Shown: positions 44,914 to 53,834 of the stretch, in pieces
Layout of the letters: each line of letters begins with the position of its first letter
Numbering within the stretch: the first letter of the stretch is position 1
Assembly: GCA_963738365.1 (NCBI GenBank)
Contig: CAVTWH010000010.1
Coordinates: 1,525,613 to 1,589,612, forward strand
Reading direction: 5' to 3'
Length of the DNA stretch: 64,000 nt
Origin: CAVTWH01 sp963738365
GTDB lineage: Bacteria; Actinomycetota; Actinomycetes; Mycobacteriales; Micromonosporaceae
Notes under the pieces: model-generated
The model's database searches: none
What the model was told of the DNA's origin: nothing
Seen by the model: the letters and a program-made list of their open reading frames with translations, nothing else
Position numbers and translations under genes: made by a program

Positions 44914-45747
44914 TCGAGGCCCTGCTCGTCGCGATCATCGTGATCCTGGCCGTGGGCGTGGCCCTGGCCGCAGCGTCGGTGCGCGTGCTGCGCGAGTACG
45001 AGCGCGCCGTGGTCTTCCGGCTCGGCCGGATGGTCGACGTCAAAGGCCCCGGGCTCGTGTTGCTCGTGCCCGCGATCGACCGCATGGTCCGCGTGTCGCT
45101 GCGGACGGTGACCCTCAACGTCCCGCCGCAGGACGTCATCACCCGCGACAACGTCACCGCGCGCGTGGACGCCGTCATCTACTTCCGGGTCGTCGACCCC
45201 AACGCCGCCGTCGTCCAGGTCGAGAGCTTCCTGAAGGCGACGACGCAGATCGCCCAGACGACGCTTGCGCAGCGTGCTCGGCAAGGCCGACCTCGACACG
45301 CTGCTCTCCGAGCGCGAAGAGCTCAACGAGGAGCTGCAGAAGATCATCGACGACCAGACCGAGCCGTGGGGCATCAAGGTCTCGACGGTCGAGATCAAGG
45401 ACGTCGGCATCCCGGCGGCGATGCAGCACGCGATGGCCCGCCAGGCCCAGGCCGAGCGCGAGCGCCGCGCGAAGGTCATCAACGCCGAGGGCGAGTTCCA
45501 GGCCGCGGCCCGGCTGAGCGAGGCCGCCGACGTCATCTCCCAGAACCCGACCACGCTGCAGCTGCGCTACCTGCAGACGCTGAGCGAGATCGGCGTCAAC
45601 CAGAACTCGACGATCGTGTTCCCGCTGGACCTGGTCAAGCCGCTGCTGGAGGCCCACACGGCGGCGACCAAGCAGGCCGAGCTGCCGGCCGGCAACGGCT
45701 CGCCTCCCGTTGTGAACGGACCGCGCTTCTCCCGCACCGAGAGCTGA
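44910..45747 (+). CDS. SPFH-domain (stomatin/slipin-like) membrane protein (one apparent frameshift)
   Basis: One N-terminal helix (LLVAIIVILAVGVALAAASV), then YERAVVFRLGRMVDVKGPGLVLLVPAIDRMVRV and DVITRDNVTARVDAVIYFRVVDP of the prohibitin-homology domain, and a coiled-coil MARQAQAERERRAKVINAEGEFQAA. A one-base insertion near 45,268 (CTTGCG for CTGCG) splits it; joined it is about 279 residues, normal for slipins. With NfeD it likely scaffolds membrane microdomains and protein quality control. Confidence 0.85.
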
Positions 45748-45800
45748 GGTTTGTCGCGCCCGGTCTTACCGCTCGACAGCGATAAGCTCGGCCGTCCGCA

Positions 45801-46940
45801 ATGGATCTACTCGAATATCAGGGCAAGCAACTCTTCGCCCGGCATGGGGTGCCAGTGCCCAGCGGCGCCCCGGCAACTACCGTCGAGGAGGCCGTCTCCG
45901 CGGCCGACGAGATCGGGTATCCCTGTGTCGTCAAGGCGCAGGTGCAGGTCGGTGGCCGAGGCAAGGCCGGCGGCATCAAGGTCGCGAAGGACCGCGCGGA
46001 GGCCGAGGAGCACAGCAAGGCGATCCTCGGGATGGACATCAAGGGCCACACGGTCCACGAGGTGTGGATCGAGGCGGCGTCGGACATCGCGTCCGAGTAC
46101 TACGCGTCGATCGTCTTCGATCGCTCCGCCAAGCGCCCGCTGATCATGCTCTCCACGCAGGGCGGCATGGACATCGAGGAGGTGGCCGACACCAACCCGG
46201 ACGCCATCGCCCGCCTCCACGTCGACCCGCTGCTGGGCTTCCAGGACTTCCACGCCCGCCGGCTGGCGTTCGAGGCCGGCGTCGACGCCGACATCGTCCG
46301 CCCGCTCGGCTCGCTGCTGGCGAAGCTCTACGACGCCTTCGTCTCCGAAGAGGCGATGCTCGTCGAGGTCAACCCGCTGATCGTGACGCCGGACCGCAAG
46401 GTCGCGGCGCTCGACGCGAAGGTGACGCTCGACGACAACTCGCTCTTCCGCCACCCGGACAACGCGGCGCTGCGCAACACGGCGGCCGAGGACGCGCAGG
46501 AGCAGATGGCCCGCGAGCGCGGCCTGACGTTCGTCAAGCTCGACGGCAACGTCGGCATCCTCGGCAACGGCGCCGGGCTCGTGATGTCCACGCTCGACGT
46601 GGTCGCCCAGGCGGGCGGCTCGCCGGCGAACTTCCTCGACGCCGGCGGCGGAAGCCGCGCCGAGGCGATCACGAGCGCGGTCGAGGTGATCCTCTCCAAC
46701 GAGAACGTCACCGCGGTCCTCTTCAACATCTTCGGCGGCATCACCCGCTGCGACGAGGTGGCGAAGGGCCTGATCGAGGCGTTCAACCAGATCAATCCGA
46801 CGGTGCCGTTCGTGGTCCGCCTGGACGGGACGAACGACGTCGAGGGCCGCGCCCTCCTCGCCGAGGCGAATCTGCCCAACGTCCACACCGAGGCGACGAT
46901 GCTCGGTGCGGCGAAGAAGGTCGTGGAGCTGGCTGGCTGA
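45801..46940 (+). CDS. sucC: Succinyl-CoA synthetase beta subunit
   Basis: About 379 residues. MDLLEYQGKQLFARHGVPVPSG is the ATP-grasp start, VVKAQVQVGGRGKAGGIKVAK binds nucleotide, EVNPLIVTPDRKVAALDAKVTLDDN and NIFGGITRCDEVAKG are hallmark SucC segments. It makes ATP or GTP from succinyl-CoA in the TCA cycle together with SucD, whose ATG overlaps its stop. The frame is intact, unlike the genes before 43,700. Confidence 0.95.
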   Translation: MDLLEYQGKQLFARHGVPVPSGAPATTVEEAVSAADEIGYPCVVKAQVQVGGRGKAGGIKVAKDRAEAEEHSKAILGMDIKGHTVHEVWIEAASDIASEYYASIVFDRSAKRPLIMLSTQGGMDIEEVADTNPDAIARLHVDPLLGFQDFHARRLAFEAGVDADIVRPLGSLLAKLYDAFVSEEAMLVEVNPLIVTPDRKVAALDAKVTLDDNSLFRHPDNAALRNTAAEDAQEQMARERGLTFVKLDGNVGILGNGAGLVMSTLDVVAQAGGSPANFLDAGGGSRAEAITSAVEVILSNENVTAVLFNIFGGITRCDEVAKGLIEAFNQINPTVPFVVRLDGTNDVEGRALLAEANLPNVHTEATMLGAAKKVVELAG

Positions 46941-47830
46941 TGGCGATCCTGGTTACGAACGACACGAAGCTCTGCGTCTCCGGCATCACCGGCCGCGAGG
47001 GCACCTTCCACGCGATGAACAACCGCCGCTACGGGACGCAGGTCGTCTCGGGCGTCACGCCCGGCAAGGGCGGCCAGGACGTCGAGGGCGTCCCGGTGTT
47101 CAACACGTTCCACGACGCCGTCGAGAAGACCGGCGCGAACACGGCGATGATCTTCGTCCCGCCGCGCTTCGCCGCCGACTCGATCCTCGAGGCCGAGGAC
47201 GCGGGCATCAGCCTGATCATCTGCATCACCGAGGGCATCCCCGCCCACGACGAACTGCGCGTCTACAACCACCTGGCGGGCAACCCGAACGTCCGCCTGG
47301 TCGGCCCCAACTGCCCGGGCATCCTCTCGCCGGGCAAGGCCAACGTCGGCATCATCCCCGCGTCGTTCTTCAGCGAGGGCAACGTCGGCGTCGTGTCGCG
47401 CTCCGGCACGCTGACCTACCAGATCGGCAACGAGCTGGCCCAGGCCGGCTTCGGCAACTCGAGCATCGTCGGCATCGGCGGCGACCCGGTCCCGGGCTCC
47501 TCCTTCATCGACATCATCGCCGAGTTCGAGGCCGATCCGGAGACCGAGCTGATCGTCATGGCGGGCGAGATCGGCGGCTCCGCCGAGGAGGAGGCGGCCG
47601 AGTACATCAAGGCCAACGTCTCCAAGCCGGTCGTCGCCTACATCGCGGGTTTCACCGCACCTCCCGGTAAGACGATGGGCCACGCCGGCGCGATCGTCTC
47701 CGGCAGCGCGGGAACCGCCAAGGCCAAGCAGGAAGCGCTCGAGGCCAACGGCGTGCGCGTCGGCCGGACGCCGACCGAGGTCGCGCAGATCGCGGCCGAG
47801 ATCGCCGGCTCGCTGAAGACGACGGCCTAA
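46940..47830 (+). CDS. sucD: Succinyl-CoA synthetase alpha subunit
   Basis: About 296 residues. The CoA-binding Rossmann start is AILVTNDTKLCVSGITGREGTFH, followed by VSGVTPGKGGQDVEGVPVFNT and the phosphohistidine loop in MGHAGAIVSGSAGTAKAK near residue 250. It carries the phosphoryl group between succinyl-CoA and nucleotide on SucC. ATG 46940 overlaps sucC's stop by one base, so the pair is co-translated. A hairpin follows the stop. Confidence 0.95.
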   Translation: MAILVTNDTKLCVSGITGREGTFHAMNNRRYGTQVVSGVTPGKGGQDVEGVPVFNTFHDAVEKTGANTAMIFVPPRFAADSILEAEDAGISLIICITEGIPAHDELRVYNHLAGNPNVRLVGPNCPGILSPGKANVGIIPASFFSEGNVGVVSRSGTLTYQIGNELAQAGFGNSSIVGIGGDPVPGSSFIDIIAEFEADPETELIVMAGEIGGSAEEEAAEYIKANVSKPVVAYIAGFTAPPGKTMGHAGAIVSGSAGTAKAKQEALEANGVRVGRTPTEVAQIAAEIAGSLKTTA

Positions 47831-47844
47831 GAAGTTGCTGCACC

Positions 47845-47880
47845 GGGAGCATGCCCCGCCGCCCGGCGTGGCATGCTCCC
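47845..47880. terminator. Hairpin terminator after sucCD
   Basis: GGGAGCATGCC (47845-47855) pairs perfectly with GGCATGCTCCC (47870-47880) across a 14-base GC-rich loop, 15 bases after the sucD stop. No T-run follows, as is common in high-GC actinobacteria. Confidence 0.75.
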
Positions 47881-47926
47881 GCCGCATGGCGCACCGATCG
47901 TCCCGGTCGCGGGTTGGAAACGTCCG

Positions 47927-49240
47927 ATGACGCGTCTCCTCGCCGCCGCCCTCCTGTTGACCATGCTGTTGCCCGTCGCCGCCGCCCAGGCGCGCGCCGG
48001 CGACCCGGACAAGCGCTTCGGGCGTCAAGGCACCGTGACGCTCAAGGCCACCGCGGCCGACGCGGTAGGCGGCGCGGTCAAGGTGATCTCCGGCAACCGC
48101 GTGCTCGCGGGCGGCGCCGCGGCGGGGCAGTTCGTCGTCGTGCGGCTGCGCTCGACCGGCACGCTGGACTCCAAGTTCGGCACCGGCGGACAGGTCGTCC
48201 CCGCGCTGCCCGGCACGACGCTCGACGGCGTCCGCGCGATCTCGGTCTTCCGTGACGGGCGGATCGTCGCCGCGGGCACCCTGCGCCAGGCGGACGGGAC
48301 GACGAAGATGGTCGCCTTCCGGCTGCTCCCGACCGGGGAGATCGACCCGAGCTTCGGCGCGGGCTTCGGCTACGTGCTGGCCGGGCCTCCAGGCTCCGAG
48401 CTCGGCGCGATGGTGATGGACACCAACGGCAACGTGACCCTCGCCGGCTCACGCCCCGGCGACATCCCGATCATCGTCCGCCTGCTCGCCGACGGCAGCC
48501 CGGACCTGTCCTTCGGCTCCAACGCGACCGTCGACGGCGCGGTCCTGGGCGTCGGCGGCCGCGCCACCGGCCTGCTGGTCAAGGCCGACGGGACGACGAC
48601 CTTCACCGTCGGCGGGTTCCCGTCGATGAACTTCCCCGCGACGTTCACGATCATCCGGGTCCTCCCGAACGGCGTGCCCGACCCGTCGTGGAACGGCACC
48701 GGCGTCGTGCAGGTCCCGCTCGGCCCGGGTGCGGCGCCCGGGATCGGCGCCGCCGCGATCCGCCAAGGCCCGAAGGGCACGACCCTGGTCGCCGGCACCG
48801 ACCTGACCGCGGCGGGCACACCGCGCGGAGCGGTGGTCCGCCTGACCGTCAGCGGCGCCCTCGACACCCGCTTCGGCAGCCACGGCGTCGCCCGGATCGC
48901 GCGCGCCGGCCGCGAGATCCGGATCAAGTCGATGGTCCGCGACAGCACCGGCCGGATCCTGCTCTCCGGCTCCGGCCAGCCGCCGGAGGGCATGGTCCTG
49001 CGCCTGCGGGCCAACGGCGCCCGGGACAAGACCTTCGGCAACAACGGCATCACGTACCCGCTGCTCGGCCGCCCGCCCGGGGGCGACCCGATCTACACGA
49101 CGCTCGACGCCATCGACGCCAACGGCCCGCGCGCGATCATCGCCGGGTCCGCCGCCGGCCCGGGACAGCTGATCCGCGGCAACCCCGCCGGCACGCTCTA
49201 CACGGGCCGCTTCGCGTTCACCGTCTCGAAATTGCGATGA
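47927..49240 (+). CDS. Secreted delta-60-repeat (beta-propeller-like) protein
   Basis: About 437 residues. A signal peptide (MTRLLAAALLLTMLLPVAAAQARA, cut after about residue 24) precedes seven recurrences of the delta-60 motif D-x2-FG, e.g. DPDKRFGRQGTV, DSKFGTGGQVV, DPSFGAGFGYV, DLSFGSNATV, DTRFGSHGVARI and DKTFGNNGITYP, roughly 50-60 residues apart. Such proteins are secreted and probably fold as propellers; their role is unknown. ATG 47927 is chosen over 47873 because it starts the signal peptide. It converges with the decarboxylase, overlapping by 23 bases. Confidence 0.78.
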   Translation: MTRLLAAALLLTMLLPVAAAQARAGDPDKRFGRQGTVTLKATAADAVGGAVKVISGNRVLAGGAAAGQFVVVRLRSTGTLDSKFGTGGQVVPALPGTTLDGVRAISVFRDGRIVAAGTLRQADGTTKMVAFRLLPTGEIDPSFGAGFGYVLAGPPGSELGAMVMDTNGNVTLAGSRPGDIPIIVRLLADGSPDLSFGSNATVDGAVLGVGGRATGLLVKADGTTTFTVGGFPSMNFPATFTIIRVLPNGVPDPSWNGTGVVQVPLGPGAAPGIGAAAIRQGPKGTTLVAGTDLTAAGTPRGAVVRLTVSGALDTRFGSHGVARIARAGREIRIKSMVRDSTGRILLSGSGQPPEGMVLRLRANGARDKTFGNNGITYPLLGRPPGGDPIYTTLDAIDANGPRAIIAGSAAGPGQLIRGNPAGTLYTGRFAFTVSKLR

Positions 49241-50507
49241 CCCGTTCATGGAGCCAGGGCACGTGCGGTTCGTGCTCGGGCTTCATCAGGACGCTGCGCA
49301 GGACGCGCACGCCGTCCGTGTCCAGCTCGATGTCCGGGTGAGCGGCGGCGAAGTCGGCGGCGTCGATGCGCAGGGTGGAGAGGAAGATCGGGTCCGGGTC
49401 GGTCATCCCGGCGTTGAGGATGCGTTCGCTCTCGGCGTCGATCTCCGACGCGCGCGCCCGGTTCGGGAAGTAGCTGACGATGTCCAGCTGGGGCTCGACG
49501 TGCAGGCGCAGGTCGTCGGACTCCCGCAACAACTCCGCCCAGGCGCGGGCCGCGCGTACGCCGGCGGCGAGGATCGGCGCGAGGTCGAGCGAGCGCAGCG
49601 TCAGCCAGAGGGCGGCCGCGGCGGCTCCCGCGCGTGAGCACTCGAGCGAGATCTCGCCGAGGTGCAGGTCGCCGCTGGTGAAGTACGTATAGGGCGAATC
49701 GTGCTTGTACAGGCGGCCGACGCTCGGGTCGCGGAACAGCACCGCGCCGCACCCGTAGGGCTGCAGGCCGTGCTTGTGCGGGTCGACGACGACGCTGTCG
49801 GCGTCGGCGATCGCGCGGAAGGACGCCACCGGCACGAGCTCGTCGAGCAGCGTGAAGAAGCCGCCGTAGGCCGCGTCGACGTGGATGCGGACGCCGTAGC
49901 GCTCCCGCAGCTTCACCGCCTCCTCGACCGCGTCGACCGTCCCGAGGCCGGTCGTGCCGGCGGTGACGACGATCGTGCCGACGCGGCCGCTGCGCGCCGC
50001 CGCCTCGAAGTCGTCGGTCGCGACGCCCTCGATGCCGAGCACGGCGCACATGCGCGAGTGGGTGTAGTGGGCGTTGGTGCCGAACGCGACCCCCTTGCCC
50101 GGGTGCAGCTCGCGCGCCACCCACAGCGCCTCCAGGTTGGCGATCGTCCCGCTCGAGGTGAGATGGCCGAGCGCGTCCGCCGGGAAGCCGAACATCGTGC
50201 CCAGGTCGCGCACCACCTCGACCTCCAGCGCGCTGGTCGCCGGCCCGCCGTCGAGCGCGTGGTTGTTGGCGTTGACGTGCATCGCCGCGGTATAGGCCGC
50301 GATCGCGACCGGGTGCGGCGGCTTGAGCATCTGCCCCGCGTACCGGGGATGGTGGAACGGATACGACTGCCCCATCCGCTCGCTGAACTCGGCGAAGGCC
50401 GCGTCGAAGCGCGCCGGGTCGGGCGTAAGGGCCGGGTGGGTGGGCATCGGCCCGGCAGCCTCGCGCCAGGCCGTGACGGCTTCGAGTGCACGCGCGAGGT
50501 AGTCCAT
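49218..50507 (-). CDS. Group II pyridoxal-phosphate-dependent decarboxylase
   Basis: About 429 residues. The fold-type I core has TSSGTIANLEALWVARE, HVDAAYGGFFTLLDEL (cofactor Asp) and the PLP lysine in VVDPHKHGLQPYGCGAVLF (about residue 245). The family decarboxylates aromatic amino acids, glutamate or related compounds. The short C-terminal domain and N-terminus (FHHPRYAGQMLKPPHP) resemble tyrosine/aromatic-L-amino-acid decarboxylases. ATG 50507 is the natural start. It stands alone but lies 1.6 kb from a kynurenine-pathway-like gene set, so an aromatic substrate is plausible. Confidence 0.85.
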   Translation of the reverse strand: MDYLARALEAVTAWREAAGPMPTHPALTPDPARFDAAFAEFSERMGQSYPFHHPRYAGQMLKPPHPVAIAAYTAAMHVNANNHALDGGPATSALEVEVVRDLGTMFGFPADALGHLTSSGTIANLEALWVARELHPGKGVAFGTNAHYTHSRMCAVLGIEGVATDDFEAAARSGRVGTIVVTAGTTGLGTVDAVEEAVKLRERYGVRIHVDAAYGGFFTLLDELVPVASFRAIADADSVVVDPHKHGLQPYGCGAVLFRDPSVGRLYKHDSPYTYFTSGDLHLGEISLECSRAGAAAAALWLTLRSLDLAPILAAGVRAARAWAELLRESDDLRLHVEPQLDIVSYFPNRARASEIDAESERILNAGMTDPDPIFLSTLRIDAADFAAAHPDIELDTDGVRVLRSVLMKPEHEPHVPWLHERVIAISRR

Positions 50508-50567
50508 GCCGACGCTAGTTATCAGAACGTCCGTCACGCGGTCCGCCAGGCCCTCGTTGAACCCGGC

Positions 50568-50843
50568 ATGAAGCGAATCCTCCCCACGCTCCTGATCGCC
50601 ACCGCCGCCGCGACCGCCGCCACGCCCGCACTCGCCGCCGACCACGCCACCGGCATGCGCAAGGTCTGCGCCGACAGCACCTACGTCCGGCACACGCCCA
50701 ACCTGACCATGATCGGGACGCTGTTCAAGCACCAGAAGATCAAGGTCACCCGCTACGACACCTCCGGCAAGCACGCCTACGGGTTCGCGTACGGGCACGT
50801 CCAGAAGAACGGCTGGGTCAAGACCGCCGACCTCTGCGACTAG
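50568..50843 (+). CDS. Small secreted SH3-like protein
   Basis: About 91 residues: signal peptide MKRILPTLLIATAAATAATPALAA, then a 67-residue domain (KVCADSTYVRHTPNLTMIGTLFKHQKIKVTRYDTSGKHAYGFAYGHVQKNGWVKTADLC) that reads like a bacterial SH3/SH3b domain with a single possible disulfide. Such domains bind cell-wall peptides. It is ten bases upstream of the ECF sigma factor gene in the same direction. Start ATG 50568 follows the signal-peptide pattern. Confidence 0.7.
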   Translation: MKRILPTLLIATAAATAATPALAADHATGMRKVCADSTYVRHTPNLTMIGTLFKHQKIKVTRYDTSGKHAYGFAYGHVQKNGWVKTADLCD

Positions 50844-50852
50844 GCTTTCTAA

Positions 50853-52085
50853 GTGCCTCCCGCCCACCTCAGACTGCGCTCGGATGAGCACCTCGTCTCG
50901 CTCTTCCGCTCTGGGCGGGAGGACGCGTTCGACGTCTTGCACGAGCGCCATCGGCGGCGCCTGCAGGCCACCGCCACGCGCGCGCTGCGCAGCTCCGGCG
51001 GCGACGCGGAGGGGGTCGTCCAGGAAGCGTTCCTGCGCGCCCACCGGGCGCTGCGCGAGGATCGCCGCCCGCTGGAGATCAAGCCCTGGCTGCACCGCGT
51101 CGTGCGCAACCTCTGCATCGACGAGCTGCGGCGCAACCGGCTGCCGACGACGGCGCTGGAGGACAGCGATCGAGCCGGTTCCTCCGAGGACATCTACAGC
51201 ACGCTCAGCCGCCGGCACGAGCTGCGCCGGCTGATCGAGGACCTCGCCGACCTCCCCGAGCAGCAGCGCGCGGCGCTGCTGCTGCGCGAGCTCGACGGGC
51301 TCAGCCACGAGGAGGTCGCGAGCGCGCTGGACGTCTCCGAGGCCGCGTCCCGCCAGCTCGTCAAGCGTGCCCGGACCGGGCTCGTCGCCGCCGCCGAGGC
51401 GCGCGATGCCGAGTGCGGAGAGATCCGCGAGCTCCTGCTGACCGCCCACGACGAGCGCCGGCGCCCCTCCGAGCACGCGCTGCGCCACGTGCGCGGCTGC
51501 TCGGCGTGCCGCGAGTTCCGCGACGGGCTGAAGGCCACGCGCACGAAGCTGCGCGCGCTGATCCCGCCGGTCGGCATGGGGCCGCTGGCCGGCGTGCTGC
51601 ACCTCGTGGGCGGCGCGACGACCGGCGGCGGGGTCGCGGCCAAGGTCGCGGCCGGCGGCGCCGTCGCCGTGCTCGCCGCGGGCGGCGTGGCGGCGTGGCA
51701 GGCGGGTGAGCACCAGGTCGTGCGTGGTACCTCGCCCGGGGTCGAGGCGGGCGGGAAGGTGCTGATCGGCAAGCCGATCCGGCCGGGTACCAAGCTCCCG
51801 TCGAGCGTCGCGATCGCGAGCCTCACGGTGCAGCTCGGCGACGGCCAGGTGCACCACGCCAAGGTGACCTGCCCGCCGGGGATGCGCTCCAACGGCCTCG
51901 CGCAACCGCGCACGCAGGACGGCAAGGTCGCCCTCGACCAGCTGCGCATGTACAACCTCTCCGACCGCGACGTCGATCTTCTCCGGCGCAACACGGGCCG
52001 CCGCACCGCGGTCATCGACTACAAGTCCGAGAAGCTCGCCACGCCGGTCGTCATCAGCGTGGGGACGTTGTGCAAACGCAGCTAG
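50853..52085 (+). CDS. ECF sigma factor fused to an anti-sigma-like zinc finger, membrane helix and outer domain
   Basis: About 410 residues. Sigma region 2 (EDAFDVLHERHRRRLQATATRALRSSGGDAEGVVQEAFLRAHRAL, residues 23-68) and region 4 (LPEQQRAALLLRELDGLSHEEVASALDVSEAASRQLVKRAR, about 138-178) are clear. They are followed by a His-x3-Cys-x2-Cys zinc site (RHVRGCSACREF), a hydrophobic helix (KVAAGGAVAVLAAGGVAAWQAG) and a 130-residue outer domain with two Cys. The GTG start 50853 is ten bases after the SH3 gene. The fused anti-sigma-like tail suggests self-contained control by envelope stress. Confidence 0.85.
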   Translation: MPPAHLRLRSDEHLVSLFRSGREDAFDVLHERHRRRLQATATRALRSSGGDAEGVVQEAFLRAHRALREDRRPLEIKPWLHRVVRNLCIDELRRNRLPTTALEDSDRAGSSEDIYSTLSRRHELRRLIEDLADLPEQQRAALLLRELDGLSHEEVASALDVSEAASRQLVKRARTGLVAAAEARDAECGEIRELLLTAHDERRRPSEHALRHVRGCSACREFRDGLKATRTKLRALIPPVGMGPLAGVLHLVGGATTGGGVAAKVAAGGAVAVLAAGGVAAWQAGEHQVVRGTSPGVEAGGKVLIGKPIRPGTKLPSSVAIASLTVQLGDGQVHHAKVTCPPGMRSNGLAQPRTQDGKVALDQLRMYNLSDRDVDLLRRNTGRRTAVIDYKSEKLATPVVISVGTLCKRS

Positions 52086-52096
52086 GCTGAAGCCCT

Positions 52097-53185
52097 ATGG
52101 CCACGATCTCCTTCGCCCGTGGGGCGCCGTCTCTCGACATCGTCGACGTGGAGGGCCTGAAGAAGGCCGCCAATCTCGCCTTCGAGAAGGACCCGGCGGG
52201 CGCGACGGCCTACGGCACGTCGGTCGGCTACGTCCCGCTGCGCAAGTGGATCGCGGAGAAGCACGGCGTCGAGGTCGAGCAGGTGCTCGTCACCAACGGC
52301 TCGATGCAGGCGGACGCGTTCCTGTTCGAGCTGCTGGTCCAGGCCGGTGACGCGGTGATCGTCGAGTCGCCGACGTACGACCGCACGCTGCTGAACCTGC
52401 GCAACCGCGGCGCGGACATCCACATGGTCGACCTCGAGACCGACGGCATCTCGACCGACGCGCTCGAGACGACCCTGAAGACGGTCAGCCCGAAGCTCGC
52501 GCACATCATCCCGAACTTCCAGAACCCCGCCGGGTACACGCTGAGCGCCACGAAGCGCAAGCGGCTGCTGGAGCTCGCGGTCGAGCACGACTTCACGATC
52601 TTCGAGGACGACCCGTACGTCGACATCCGCTTCGAGGGCGACACGATCGACTCGATGTTCTCGCAGGACACCGCGGGCCGGGTCGTCTACGCGAGCTCGT
52701 TCTCGAAGACCGTCTGCCCCGGCATCCGCGTCGGCTACCTGGTCGGCCCGCAGGCGCTGATCAAGCAGATCCAGACGATCGCGACCAACACGTACATCTC
52801 GCCGAACATGGTCTCGCAGGCGATCGTGTACCAGTTCGCCTCCACGGGCGGGATGGACGGCGCGATCGCGACGGTCAAGACCGCGCTGCGGGCCCGCCGT
52901 GACGCGGTCGTCAACGCGCTCACCCGCGAGCTCCCCGAGGCGAAGTTCGCCGCGCCGTCCGGCGGCTACTTCATGTGGGTGGAGCTGCCCGAGGCCGTCG
53001 ACGTGGCCGAGCTCGAGAAGGCCGCGGCCGAACGCGACGTCCTGTTCGTCAAGGGCACGGACTTCCTGCTGGAAGGCGGTTCGAACACGCTCCGCCTGGC
53101 GTACTCCGGCGTGACCCCCGAGCAGATCGACGAGGGCATCACGAAGCTGGCCGAGGCCGTACGAAGCCTTGGCGTCGCGGCATAA
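52097..53185 (+). CDS. PLP-dependent aminotransferase, class I/II (AAA/LysN-KAT-like)
   Basis: About 362 residues. No GntR domain precedes it. Key parts are VTNGSMQADAFLFELL, VESPTYDRTLLNLR, HIIPNFQNPAGYTLS, FEDDPYVDIRF and the PLP lysine in VYASSFSKTVCPGIRVGYL (about residue 200). Relatives include 2-aminoadipate, kynurenine and aromatic aminotransferases. It is followed within 16 bases (overlap) by a formamidase-like hydrolase and then kynureninase, so a kynurenine-type substrate is plausible but not proved. Start ATG 52097. Confidence 0.85.
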   Translation: MATISFARGAPSLDIVDVEGLKKAANLAFEKDPAGATAYGTSVGYVPLRKWIAEKHGVEVEQVLVTNGSMQADAFLFELLVQAGDAVIVESPTYDRTLLNLRNRGADIHMVDLETDGISTDALETTLKTVSPKLAHIIPNFQNPAGYTLSATKRKRLLELAVEHDFTIFEDDPYVDIRFEGDTIDSMFSQDTAGRVVYASSFSKTVCPGIRVGYLVGPQALIKQIQTIATNTYISPNMVSQAIVYQFASTGGMDGAIATVKTALRARRDAVVNALTRELPEAKFAAPSGGYFMWVELPEAVDVAELEKAAAERDVLFVKGTDFLLEGGSNTLRLAYSGVTPEQIDEGITKLAEAVRSLGVAA

Positions 53186-53834
53186 CTACGGCAGTGACCC
53201 CTCGCAGTACGGCGTGCTGTACGGCGAGGGGCCCGTTGCCGTGCTCATCCACGGCGGGTTCTGGAAGGCCGAGTACGGCCTCGAGCTGATGGATGCGCTC
53301 TGCGCCGACCTCGCCTCGCGCGGGTGGGCGGCGTGGAACATCGAGTACCGGCGCCTGGGCAACGGCGGCGGCGTGCCGTTCACCCTCGACGACGTCGGCG
53401 CGGCGATCGATCATCTCCGCGAGCTGCCCGGCGTCGACCTCTCGCGGGTGGTCACGATCGGCCACAGCGCCGGCGGCCACCTCGCGGCCTGGGCCGCGAC
53501 CCGCGACAATCCGCGCGTGGCGGTCACCGGCGTGGTCTCCCAAGCGGGCGTGCTGGACCTGCAGCGGGCGTGGGACCTGCGGCTCTCCAACGGCGTCGTC
53601 GAGCGCTTCCTGCGCGGGCAGCCGACCGACGTCGCCTCGCCGATCGAGCGGCTGCCGCTCGGCGTCCCCGCGCTGCTCACCCACGGCGGGCGCGACGACA
53701 TCGTGCCCGTCGAGATCAGCGAGCGCTTCGCGCGCGCGTCGGGCGCCTCGCTGATCGTCGAGCCCGAGGAGGACCACTTCGGTCATCTCGACCCGGAGAA
53801 CCCCCTGTGGAAGGCGGTACGCGCATGGCTCTGA
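53169..53834 (+). CDS. Alpha/beta hydrolase, arylformamidase-like
   Basis: About 221 residues. The oxyanion segment is VAVLIHGGFWKAEYGL, the nucleophile elbow is TIGHSAGGHLAAWAA (Ser about residue 98), and the later THGGRDDIVP and EDHFGHL supply Asp and His. The HGGFW form and size match the arylformamidase branch that hydrolyses N-formylkynurenine. The start is TTG 53169, inside the aminotransferase end; no better codon lies nearby. It overlaps kynU, which supports a role in N-formylkynurenine hydrolysis. Confidence 0.75.
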   Translation: MASRHNYGSDPSQYGVLYGEGPVAVLIHGGFWKAEYGLELMDALCADLASRGWAAWNIEYRRLGNGGGVPFTLDDVGAAIDHLRELPGVDLSRVVTIGHSAGGHLAAWAATRDNPRVAVTGVVSQAGVLDLQRAWDLRLSNGVVERFLRGQPTDVASPIERLPLGVPALLTHGGRDDIVPVEISERFARASGASLIVEPEEDHFGHLDPENPLWKAVRAWL

